Source: Prevotellaceae bacterium
GTDB taxonomy: Bacteria; Bacteroidota; Bacteroidia; Bacteroidales; UBA932
Length of the DNA: 5,789 nt
Reading direction: 5' to 3'
NCBI GenBank assembly: GCA_031278135.1
Contig: JAITKY010000026.1
Span: 1-5,789, forward strand
Shown piece by piece: positions 1-5,789 of this stretch (its first letter is position 1; each line of letters opens with the position of its first letter). Both the position numbers and the translations under genes were made by a program. The notes beneath the pieces are model-generated. The model saw only the letters and a list, made by a program, of their open reading frames with translations, made no database searches and was not told the DNA's origin.

Positions 1-171
1 CAAAAATTACCGTTTTTCATCGAATTAATGCGCTATAATTCTATGATTATTAGCATATTGCAAATCAAATTTTCTAATGGCGTCAATTAGAATAAATATT
101 CATTATCAGCAAGTTATATCCTAATGGACATTTTGGGATTATATTTTATATACGCGTGCCTCGTGGTGCAC

Positions 172-238
172 CAGATTTTCACAGATTCTTTTCTGTAATC
201 TGTGGATTAAATATATGTTTTGTATCCACAGATTTTCA
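172..238. repeat. Nested inverted and direct repeats (CAGATTTTCA / AATCTGTGG)
   Basis: AATCTGTGGAT (197-207) is the exact reverse complement of ATCCACAGATT (224-234), giving an 11-bp stem with a 16-nt loop. The same central arm also pairs with CACAGATT (180-187), giving an 8-bp stem with a 9-nt loop. Only one of the two hairpins can form at a time. The outer arms share the 10-bp direct repeat CAGATTTTCA (172-181 and 229-238). From memory, similar CACAGATT-type elements are scattered between genes in many Bacteroidota. No U-tract follows, so a simple intrinsic terminator is not indicated. The element lies upstream of the likely parC promoter, so it is probably not a parC leader. Confidence 0.6.
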
Positions 239-311
239 AGAAGTCCAGAAAAAAGAAATTTTGTCGTACACTCCTGTTGAGAACTTTTTTCGGTAAAAAA
301 GAAATTTGCAT

Positions 312-319
312 TAACTTTG
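312..319 (+). promoter_or_regulatory. Putative Bacteroidota -7 promoter element for parC
   Basis: TAACTTTG matches the Bacteroidota primary-sigma -7 consensus TAnnTTTG exactly and lies 32 nt before the parC ATG. Transcription would begin around 325-328, leaving a 5' leader of about 25 nt. The expected TTTG of the -33 element, about 20 nt upstream, is not clearly present; that region is a T-run followed by CGG (285-293). The call therefore rests on the -7 element and its position alone. Confidence 0.5.
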
Positions 320-341
320 CACCCGTATTTTAGAACGAGAT

Positions 342-346
342 TAAGG
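342..346 (+). promoter_or_regulatory. Weak ribosome binding site of parC
   Basis: TAAGG ends 5 nt before the ATG at 352 and is a partial Shine-Dalgarno match. It supports the ATG at 352 as the parC start. Bacteroidota genes often lack strong Shine-Dalgarno sequences, so a weak site is not surprising. Confidence 0.35.
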
Positions 347-351
347 TATAA

Positions 352-3024
352 ATGTCTGAAAGAAACGAACATGATAACAATTCTGAAGAGTTGGAAATTG
401 GAGATGAAATCATCTCTTTGTTGAGTGAAGAATCGCCGGAACAAGCAAATAAATACGACAGTCTTGTCCATGAAGCCGAAACGCATCGACTGTCGGGGAT
501 GTTTAAGGAATGGTTTCTCGATTATGCTTCGTATGTGATACTCGAACGCGCTGTTCCGCACATCGAAGACGGTCTGAAGCCTGTACAGCGGCGTATTTTG
601 CACGCTATGAAACTTTTGGACGACGGACGGTTTAACAAGGTCGCCAATGTCATCGGTTCGACGATGCAGTTTCATCCTCACGGCGACGCCTCGATTGGAG
701 ATGCACTGGTTCAGCTGGGACAGAAAGACTTACTGATTGAAACACAAGGTAATTTCGGAAACATACTGACCGGCGACGATGCAGCCGCTCCACGTTATAT
801 CGAAGCGCGTCTGTCGAAATTTGCACTCGAAGTAGCCTTCAACAGCAAAACGACACAATGGATGGATTCCTACGATGGTCGCAGTAAAGAGCCTGTCACG
901 CTACCGATGAAATTTCCGTTACTGCTTGCGCAGGGAGTCGAAGGTATCGCCGTCGGGTTGGCGTCGAAAATCTTGCCTCACAACTTTAACGAACTCATCG
1001 ATGCGTCGATAGCATATCTCAAAGGCGACGCATTCGAGATATTTCCCGATTTTCCCACCGGTGGACTCGCCGATTGCAGCGCTTACAATCAGGGACAACG
1101 AGGTGGAAAAGTCAAGATAAGAGCAAAAATATCGAAAATCGACAATAAAACTCTTGCAATCACCGAAATACCGTTTGGACTTGACACATCCAAACTGATT
1201 GATTCCATTATCAAAGCGAGTGAAAAAGGGAAAATAAAGATAAAAAAAGTGGACGACAACACAGCCAAAGATGTCGAAATTGTCATCCATCTACCGGCGG
1301 AAACCTCGGCAGATGTTACTATTGACGCTTTATACGCTTTCACCGACTGTCAAATATCGCCTTCGACCTACGCCTGCGTAGTCAGGAATAACAAGCCGGC
1401 GTTTATTTCTGTACATGAGATTCTTACCTCGTCCGCCGACCAAACAAGATACTTGTTGGGCAGAGAGTTGGAAATCAAAATCGAAGAACTTGACGAAGAT
1501 TGGCATTATTCTTCGTTGGAAAAGATATTTTTTGAAGAACGGATATACCGCGAACTCGAAAAAGATTCGGTTTCGTGGAACGACCAGCTTCAGGCTATCG
1601 AAAAGGCGTTTGAACCGTTTAAAGGCTTGTTTAAAAGAGAGATAACAAATGACGATATAGTCAAACTTACCGAAAAACCCGTGAGACGAATATCGAAATT
1701 CGACATCAAAAAAGCCGAAGAGCATATTAAAAACGTTGAGGACGAAATAGATGTCGTCAAAAAATCTCTTGCAAACCTCACGGCATATACCATTGAATAT
1801 TTCAGGAAAATAAAGAAAAAGTATGGAGCCGGAAAAGAGCGTAAAACCGAACTCCGAAGTTTCGACGTCATCAAAGCGACGGAAGTAGTCGTGGCTAATC
1901 AGAAACTGTATGCAAATGTAAAAGAGGGCTTTGTGGGTTACGGCGGCGACATAAAACGCGATGAAAACGCTCAATATATTTGCGACTGTTCGGATATCGA
2001 CGAAATAATCGTGTTTTTCAAAAACGGAAAGTACATTATCTCGAAAGTCGCTGAAAAGGCTTTTGCAGGAAAAGATATTTTGTATGTAAACGTCTTTAAA
2101 CGAGATGATTCACGCACTGTTTACAATATTATTTACCGTGATGGACGCATGGGACCCATCATGATGAAACGTTTTTGTGTTACGGGAATAATGCGCGACA
2201 AAGAATACGACGCAACCAAGGGTAATCCGAACTCTCAAGTCCTTTATTTCAGTGCAAACCCCAACGGCGAAGCGGAAATATTGAAAATCTACTACAAGCC
2301 ACGTCCACGATTGAAAAAAACAATCGAAGAATTTGATTTTTCGACACAATTGGTGAAAGGACGGAGCGCCGGAGGAAGTATACTCAGCAGAAACGCAATA
2401 CACAAAATCGTGCTGAAAGAAAAGGGCGAATCTACGCTCGGCGGGCAAAAAATATGGCTCGATAACGAACGTAACAAACTAAATAACGAAAATAGAGGGC
2501 TTTATCTCGGAGAATTTTTCCAAAACGATAAAATCCTCGTGCTGACTAAACAGGGTTACTATTACACAACTTCGTTCGATCTGGTGAACAGATATGAAGA
2601 CGACATTCTAATAATTAAGAAGTTAGACCTCGACGAAGTCTTTACTGCGGTATATTTCGACGCACAACAGAAATTATATTGTGTGAAAAGGATAACATTC
2701 GATAAGTCGGTGAATAAAGAACGGTTTATTGATGAAAATCCCGCGTCATATCTTGTTGATTTTTCGGCAGATAATTACCCACAGATAGAAATCGTTTTTG
2801 CAGGGAAACACATCAATCACAAACCGGAACTGATTGATGTCGAAGAATTTGTTCCGGTTAAAAATCCGAGAAGCAGAGGACGCAGGCTGTCGGCACGTGA
2901 AATCGGTAGCGTCAAGTTTGTAGAGCCTTTGGACAAAAATCCTGCGGCAAACGACGATGACGACAACGATATTTTGCCGCCAAATATGCCCGAAGGTACG
3001 CCGATACAGACATCGCTGCTATAA
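352..3024 (+). CDS. parC: DNA topoisomerase IV subunit A (ParC/GyrA family)
   Basis: This is the DNA-cleaving subunit of a type IIA topoisomerase. With ParE it passes one duplex through a double-strand break to decatenate and relax the chromosome. The 890-aa protein opens with an acidic leader (about 1-45), followed by the winged-helix breakage-reunion domain (LKPVQRRILHAM). The catalytic pair is R148-Y149 in AAPRYIEARLS, and I199 in GIAVG matches the DNA-bending isoleucine of GyrA. A tower and coiled-coil segment follows (about 355-500). The C-terminal pinwheel-like domain carries a degenerate GyrA box, KGRSAGG (669-675), instead of QRRGGKG, which favours ParC over GyrA. The acidic tail includes DDDDND (868-873). 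The quinolone-region sequence HPHGDASIGD (108-117) has Ala at the position of GyrA S83 and Asp at 87. From memory, HPHGDASIGD is normal for Bacteroidota ParC. No parE lies in the window. The start fits the family N-terminus and a weak TAAGG. The gene is intact. Confidence 0.96.
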   Translation: MSERNEHDNNSEELEIGDEIISLLSEESPEQANKYDSLVHEAETHRLSGMFKEWFLDYASYVILERAVPHIEDGLKPVQRRILHAMKLLDDGRFNKVANVIGSTMQFHPHGDASIGDALVQLGQKDLLIETQGNFGNILTGDDAAAPRYIEARLSKFALEVAFNSKTTQWMDSYDGRSKEPVTLPMKFPLLLAQGVEGIAVGLASKILPHNFNELIDASIAYLKGDAFEIFPDFPTGGLADCSAYNQGQRGGKVKIRAKISKIDNKTLAITEIPFGLDTSKLIDSIIKASEKGKIKIKKVDDNTAKDVEIVIHLPAETSADVTIDALYAFTDCQISPSTYACVVRNNKPAFISVHEILTSSADQTRYLLGRELEIKIEELDEDWHYSSLEKIFFEERIYRELEKDSVSWNDQLQAIEKAFEPFKGLFKREITNDDIVKLTEKPVRRISKFDIKKAEEHIKNVEDEIDVVKKSLANLTAYTIEYFRKIKKKYGAGKERKTELRSFDVIKATEVVVANQKLYANVKEGFVGYGGDIKRDENAQYICDCSDIDEIIVFFKNGKYIISKVAEKAFAGKDILYVNVFKRDDSRTVYNIIYRDGRMGPIMMKRFCVTGIMRDKEYDATKGNPNSQVLYFSANPNGEAEILKIYYKPRPRLKKTIEEFDFSTQLVKGRSAGGSILSRNAIHKIVLKEKGESTLGGQKIWLDNERNKLNNENRGLYLGEFFQNDKILVLTKQGYYYTTSFDLVNRYEDDILIIKKLDLDEVFTAVYFDAQQKLYCVKRITFDKSVNKERFIDENPASYLVDFSADNYPQIEIVFAGKHINHKPELIDVEEFVPVKNPRSRGRRLSAREIGSVKFVEPLDKNPAANDDDDNDILPPNMPEGTPIQTSLL

Positions 3025-3237
3025 AAAATGAAGGATGTATTAAAAATTTTTGCATGGTATTTATAACTAAAAAACAGTTAATTAGAAAAAAAAGATTAAT
3101 TTTTTGCAGAAAAAAACAGAACATATCAAAATTAATTTCTACCTTTGCAGCACGAAACTTTAAACAATTTGCTATTGTTCAACGTTAAAATCCTTTATTT
3201 TGATATAAAGAAAAAAAATACACTAAATAAAATTTAT
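3025..3237 (+). other. AT-rich parC-rho spacer and rho leader
   Basis: This 213-nt spacer is strongly A/T-rich. No GC-stemmed intrinsic terminator for parC is visible. The best candidate is an AT-only stem, TTAAT (3078-3082) with ATTAA (3095-3099), followed by a T-run (3100-3105), and it is weak. A 12-codon reading frame (3028-3066, MKDVLKIFAWYL) begins 3 nt after the parC stop; I see no support for it as a gene. The rho promoter motif sits at 3140-3147, leaving a leader of roughly 80 nt before the rho ATG. No Shine-Dalgarno sequence precedes that ATG; the approach is A-rich, as is common in Bacteroidota. Confidence 0.5.
3140..3147 (+). promoter_or_regulatory. Putative Bacteroidota -7 promoter element for rho
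   Basis: TACCTTTG is an exact match to TAnnTTTG. It lies 90 nt upstream of the chosen rho ATG, so transcription would start near 3153-3156. No clear TTTG -33 element sits at the expected spacing; the nearest TTTTTG (3101-3106) is too far upstream. The element overlaps a possible TTG start at 3145 for a longer Rho, which argues against that longer form. Confidence 0.5.
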
Positions 3238-5037
3238 ATGTTTACACAAGAAGAATTAGCTTCTAAAACTCTACCTGAGTTACAACAGATTGCTAAAAGT
3301 ATAGGACTTACCAAAGTCAGGGTCTATAGAAAAGAAGAACTGATACGGTACATCCTCGACGCGGCGCCTCTAAACAACGGGCACGACGATGACGACGACG
3401 ACTCATTTGATGATATAATCCATACTAATGAGCCAGATGGACATATCTTCGGTACCGACGAAATCGAACCGGGAGTTATCAAAGTGAAACGACCCGTTGG
3501 CAGACCAAGACGCATGAATGTTGATGGAGCATCAACCGAACATGCTCCAATAGAAACAGTTGCCTCCACAGATGGCAACGATGAGGACATAAGAGTGAAA
3601 CGTCCTGTCGGCAGACCAAGACGTGCACGGATTGGACAGGAGTTAATCGCCTCATCTTCAGTATCCGAATTGTCAAAAAGCGATGGCGAAGAAAAAGGCG
3701 AGGAAAAAGTCATCCTGACCATTACAAATTCGTCCCCCGAAAGACCGGCTATAAAGCCGTCGTTACCGAAACTCGAAGAGTATTTCGAAGAAACACAGGA
3801 AAAGTCGCAAATCGTTGTGCCTGTGAAAGAAGGATACATCGAAAGAGATGAAGTTTTCAAAGACGAAGTCGTTAAGGACGACAGCCGGATTCCGAAAAAA
3901 TATGACGAAAAGACGGAGTTCGAAGGCATAATACAAGTGTCGGGAGTATTGGAAGTTATCACCGAAGGATACGGATTCCTGCGTTCGTCGGATTACAACT
4001 ATCTGAACTCGCCCGACGACATCTATGTCTCTCAGTCGCAGATCAAACTGTTCGGACTCAAAACCGGCGACACAATCAACGGAGTCGTGCGTCCGCCAAA
4101 GGAGGGCGAAAAATATTTTCCGCTTCTTAAAGTGATAGAAATCAACGGCAGAGACCCCGATTTTGTCCGCGACAGAGTGCCTTTCGACTTCCTCACTCCG
4201 CTGTTCCCGACCGAAAAGTTCAACCTTGTCGGACATGGACACAATAATCTTTCCGTCCGCATCGTCGATATGTTTACTCCGATAGGTAAAGGTCAGCGCG
4301 GCCTTATCGTCGCACAGCCTAAAACAGGTAAAACGGTGCTTTTGAAGTCGATAGCCAACGCTATTGCCGAAAATCATCCCGAAGTTTACATGATTGTCCT
4401 GCTGATTGACGAACGTCCCGAAGAAGTAACGGATATGGCGAGAAGCGTTAAGGCTGAGGTTGTTGCTTCGACGTTCGACGAACCTGCCGACCGTCATGTA
4501 CGCGTTGCAAATATCGTTCTCGAAAAAGCAAAACGTTTAGTCGAATGCGGTCACGATGTCGTTATCCTTTTAGATTCGATAACTCGTCTGGCACGGGCGT
4601 TTAACACCGTTCAGCCGGCATCGGGAAAAGTACTTTCGGGAGGTGTCGATGCCAATGCTCTGCACAAACCGAAACGTTTCTTCGGCGCTGCACGAAATAT
4701 CGAAAACGGAGGCTCGCTCACAATTCTCGCAACGGCTCTGACCGACACAGGTTCAAAAATGGACGATGTGATTTTCGAAGAATTTAAAGGAACAGGAAAC
4801 ATGGAATTGCAACTCGACAGAAAACTTTCGAACCGCAGGCTGTTCCCGTCGGTAGATGTCACATTATCAAGCACTCGCCGTGAAGATTTGTTGCTCGATA
4901 AAGACGTTATGAACCGGATATGGATACTCCGAAACTATCTCAGCGACATGAATTCCGTCGAAGCAATGGAATTTTTGAGAACACGTCTGCAAAAAACTTC
5001 AAGCAACGAAGAATTTTTGATTTCTATGAACAGTTAA
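3238..5037 (+). CDS. rho: Transcription termination factor Rho
   Basis: Rho is a hexameric RNA-dependent ATPase and translocase that ends transcription at Rho-dependent sites and silences untranslated RNA. From the ATG at 3238 the protein has 599 aa, far longer than E. coli Rho (419 aa). The extra length is an acidic, low-complexity insert (about 46-225) between the Rho_N helical domain (1-45) and the cold-shock RNA-binding domain (about 228-305, RNP1 GYGFLR 244-249). The insert carries a D-run (50-55) and two [12 protein letters not shown]-hook-like motifs (83-92, 120-129). The motor domain is complete: Walker A QPKTGKT (360-366), [10 protein letters not shown] with E392, Walker [12 protein letters not shown] (D446), Q-loop [14 protein letters not shown] (462-475) and R528, aligning with the E. 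coli arginine finger R366. A TTG at 3145 could add 31 residues, but it overlaps the promoter motif and the extension resembles no Rho N-terminus. A disordered Rho insert is known from Bacteroides. Confidence 0.97.
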   Translation: MFTQEELASKTLPELQQIAKSIGLTKVRVYRKEELIRYILDAAPLNNGHDDDDDDSFDDIIHTNEPDGHIFGTDEIEPGVIKVKRPVGRPRRMNVDGASTEHAPIETVASTDGNDEDIRVKRPVGRPRRARIGQELIASSSVSELSKSDGEEKGEEKVILTITNSSPERPAIKPSLPKLEEYFEETQEKSQIVVPVKEGYIERDEVFKDEVVKDDSRIPKKYDEKTEFEGIIQVSGVLEVITEGYGFLRSSDYNYLNSPDDIYVSQSQIKLFGLKTGDTINGVVRPPKEGEKYFPLLKVIEINGRDPDFVRDRVPFDFLTPLFPTEKFNLVGHGHNNLSVRIVDMFTPIGKGQRGLIVAQPKTGKTVLLKSIANAIAENHPEVYMIVLLIDERPEEVTDMARSVKAEVVASTFDEPADRHVRVANIVLEKAKRLVECGHDVVILLDSITRLARAFNTVQPASGKVLSGGVDANALHKPKRFFGAARNIENGGSLTILATALTDTGSKMDDVIFEEFKGTGNMELQLDRKLSNRRLFPSVDVTLSSTRREDLLLDKDVMNRIWILRNYLSDMNSVEAMEFLRTRLQKTSSNEEFLISMNS

Positions 5038-5165
5038 AGAGTAAAAAATAAACAAACTATCATTTGTGGGATTTTGCAAATGAAATTATCCCAAAATATC
5101 TATTATTAGATAACAGATTGTGTATAAATATGGGCGGACACAAGTCTGCTGGTCGTACGCACTGG

Positions 5166-5372
5166 GGTCGGTCGCTATGCACTGAGATGGTCGGTCGCTA
5201 CGCACCGAGATGGTCGGTCGCTACGCACCGAGGCGGTCGGTCGCTACGCACTGAGGCGGTCGGTCGCTATGCACTGAGGCGGTCGGTCGCTACGCATCGA
5301 GGCGGTTGGTTGCTACGCACCGAGGTGGTTGGTTGCTACGCACTGAGACAGTCGGTCACTACGCACCGAATG
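5166..5372 (+). repeat. 23-bp GC-rich tandem repeat array, nine contiguous copies
   Basis: Nine head-to-tail units of exactly 23 bp begin at 5166, 5189, 5212, 5235, 5258, 5281, 5304, 5327 and 5350. A typical unit opens GGTCGGTCGC and closes ACCGAGGC, and is about 74% G+C in an otherwise AT-rich spacer. A shortened, degenerate unit precedes the array (5151-5165) and a fragment GGCTGGTC follows (5373-5380). Copies differ almost only by transitions. Differences cluster at unit positions 4, 8, 13, 17, 18, 22 and 23, and the last copy is the most divergent. There are no spacers between units, so it is not a CRISPR array. Each unit contains the inverted pair TCGGT/ACCGA around an 8-nt loop. The function is unknown; a slippage-expanded minisatellite is the simplest reading. 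Confidence 0.93.
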
Positions 5373-5523
5373 GGCTGGTCTAAACAAAGGAGCTATCTGC
5401 CCTAATCAAAAGAGGCTGACGATGTGATTATATTCGTTTCGTACCGAACCCAAAAGCGAAAAGACGCTTAAAATGAGACGACTGAGAGAGATATCGCATG
5501 TGAGGTTTACACATCAACAATTT

Positions 5524-5553
5524 GTAGAGACGCAAAATATTACGTTTCTCTGC
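5524..5553. repeat. Imperfect hairpin repeat of the GTAGAGACGC type
   Basis: GTAGAGACG (5524-5532) pairs with CGTTTCTCTGC (5543-5553). The stem is GTAGAG/CTCTGC with one G-U pair, a two-base TT bulge, then ACG/CGT. From memory, nearly perfect GTAGAGACGC...GCGTCTCTAC hairpins are dispersed between genes in many Bacteroidota and in cyanobacteria; this would be a decayed member. The two-base insertion and the substitutions on the right arm suggest it is no longer maintained. It also accounts for the FVETQNITFLC stretch in the reading frame at 5473-5661. Confidence 0.5.
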
Positions 5554-5582
5554 TGGAAAACACTGAGATTACATGCGAAATT

Positions 5583-5619
5583 TCCCGCAATCATTTTTCT
5601 GTCTCCCGCAGTCATTTTT
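5583..5619. repeat. Direct repeat pair TCCCGCARTCATTTTT
   Basis: TCCCGCAATCATTTTT (5583-5598) and TCCCGCAGTCATTTTT (5604-5619) are 16-bp direct repeats with one mismatch, offset by 21 bp. TCCCGCAG-type strings also occur, from memory, in dispersed Bacteroidota intergenic repeats. No function is evident. Confidence 0.55.
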
Positions 5620-5623
5620 ACGA

Positions 5624-5647
5624 AAAGCGTCATTGCGAATTCGCTTT
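5624..5647 (-). terminator. Possible weak terminator hairpin of the transporter gene
   Basis: AAAGCG (5624-5629) and CGCTTT (5642-5647) form a 6-bp stem around a 12-nt loop, about 25 nt beyond the transporter stop codon. A perfect palindrome GCGAATTCGC (5635-5644) overlaps it and would compete. Read on the minus strand, the stem ends in a short T-run (TTTT, then CG), which is poor for an intrinsic terminator. The position is right but the structure is weak; it could equally be a remnant of a dispersed repeat. Confidence 0.25.
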
Positions 5648-5672
5648 CTATTTCCTTTTGAGTATAAATAAA

Positions 5673-5789
5673 TTATAAATCAGTTACGACTTTAAATTTC
5701 GGGACAAGAATTTTCATTATAATCCATCCTATTAAATATGAAACGGAGCATATAGAAAACACTATCATATAGCCTGTATCTATACCATA
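5673..5789 (-). CDS. C-terminal end of a membrane transporter, probably MFS (partial)
   Basis: On the minus strand a frame open from the right window edge gives 38 codons and ends in TAA (complement of 5675-5673). The peptide contains one strongly hydrophobic helix (MIVFSICSVSYLIGWIIMKI), then a short basic tail, LVPKFKVVTDL. This pattern, a last helix with an aromatic-Leu-Ile-Gly-Trp stretch followed by LVPK and a hydrophilic end, resembles the C-terminus of MFS transporters of the hexuronate or organic-anion type in Bacteroidota. The identification is from memory of the pattern. The family call is moderately supported; the substrate cannot be told from this fragment. The gene converges on rho across the repeat-rich spacer. 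The remainder, including start and promoter, lies outside the window. Confidence 0.7.
   Translation of the reverse strand, partial: YGIDTGYMIVFSICSVSYLIGWIIMKILVPKFKVVTDL

Larger units (their letters stand above)
1..351. other. Gene-free edge and intergenic region upstream of parC
   Basis: No convincing gene is visible here. The three plus-strand frames entering from the left edge close quickly, with stops at 26-28, 36-38 and 88-90. None of the resulting tails is recognisable, although one could be the end of an upstream gene. On the minus strand an ATG at 20-18 would begin MKNGNF and run off the left edge; nothing supports it beyond being open. A 180-aa minus-strand reading frame (139-681) crosses the inverted repeats and lies mostly antisense to parC, so I do not accept it. 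The stretch holds a perfect 10-bp palindrome TGGTGCACCA (164-173), nested CACAGATT/AATCTGTG inverted repeats (172-238), and a 13-bp direct repeat AAAAAAGAAATTT at 249-261 and 295-307. A putative promoter lies close to parC. Confidence 0.6.
5038..5672. other. Gene-free, repeat-rich region between convergent rho and transporter genes
   Basis: These 635 bases hold no gene I can support. The first part (5061-5093) has two overlapping inverted repeats, CATTTG/CAAATG (5061-5066, 5077-5082) and TGGGAT/ATCCCA (5067-5072, 5088-5093). Neither is followed by a T-run, so a rho terminator is not clear. Next come the 23-bp tandem array and its degenerate edges (5151-5380). After that are small stems, including AAGCG/CGCTT (5454-5458, 5465-5469), the GTAGAG-type hairpin, a 16-bp direct repeat pair and an AAAGCG/CGCTTT hairpin close to the transporter stop. 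Reading frames at 5064-5405 and 5473-5661 are explained by these repeats and match no protein I recognise. Confidence 0.65.

Noticed and set aside
1..90. Coding tail of an upstream gene
   Set aside because: All three plus frames give short unrecognisable tails, so none can be preferred.
139..681. 180-codon minus-strand reading frame
   Set aside because: It is mostly antisense to the well-supported parC, and its N-distal part translates the inverted repeats at 172-238.
3028..3066. 12-codon frame MKDVLKIFAWYL as a rho leader peptide
   Set aside because: It lies upstream of the likely rho promoter, immediately after parC, with no ribosome binding site or conservation evidence.
3145..3237. Longer Rho N-terminus from a TTG start (31 extra residues)
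   Set aside because: The TTG is part of the TACCTTTG promoter motif. The extension is AT-driven low-complexity sequence, and [16 protein letters not shown] from 3238 already matches a Rho_N beginning.
5061..5093. Intrinsic terminator after rho
   Set aside because: The CATTTG/CAAATG and TGGGAT/ATCCCA stems overlap each other, are short, and neither is followed by a T-run.
5166..5372. CRISPR array
   Set aside because: Units are contiguous with no unique spacers, and no cas genes are present.
5166..5372. Rho-utilisation (rut) region for autoregulated termination of rho
   Set aside because: rut sites are C-rich and G-poor, whereas each unit has about as many G as C and is structured. Position after rho alone is not enough.
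5473..5661. 62-codon plus-strand reading frame
   Set aside because: It is made of repeat fragments (GTAGAG hairpin, TCCCGCA pair, AAAGCG hairpin), has no ribosome binding site and matches no protein I recognise.

Overview
This window looks like a chromosomal segment from a member of the Bacteroidota, most likely Bacteroidales. The two complete proteins have the architecture usual there: a ParC-type topoisomerase with an HPHGDASIGD quinolone-region sequence, and a Rho factor with a long acidic disordered insert. Both genes are preceded by a perfect match to the Bacteroidota -7 promoter motif TAnnTTTG and have little or no Shine-Dalgarno sequence. Intergenic DNA is AT-rich and holds short inverted repeats.

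Layout: (1) 1-351 is an intergenic or edge region without a convincing gene. It holds nested CACAGATT/AATCTGTG inverted repeats and the putative parC promoter. (2) 352-3024 (+) is parC, DNA topoisomerase IV subunit A, complete at 890 aa. (3) 3025-3237 is an AT-rich spacer with the putative rho promoter and an approximately 80-nt leader. (4) 3238-5037 (+) is rho, complete at 599 aa from the chosen ATG, with two AT-hook-like [10 protein letters not shown] motifs in its N-terminal disordered insert. (5) 5038-5672 is a 635-base gene-free stretch. It contains nine contiguous copies of a GC-rich 23-bp tandem repeat (5166-5372), a GTAGAGACG-type hairpin repeat, and smaller direct and inverted repeats. 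(6) 5673-5789 (-) is the C-terminal end of a membrane protein, probably an MFS transporter, running off the right edge and convergent with rho.

parC and rho act in DNA topology and transcription termination. They share orientation, but each appears to have its own promoter, so they need not form an operon. The transporter is an unrelated convergent neighbour.

The coding content is housekeeping. I see no defence, mobile or biosynthetic system. The most unusual object is the 23-bp repeat array downstream of rho. Each unit can fold into a small stem-loop, and every stem substitution among the copies keeps pairing as G-U in plus-strand RNA. Its function is unknown, and it may simply be a slippage-expanded repeat. 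The second most interesting feature is the duplicated AT-hook-like motif in the Rho insert.
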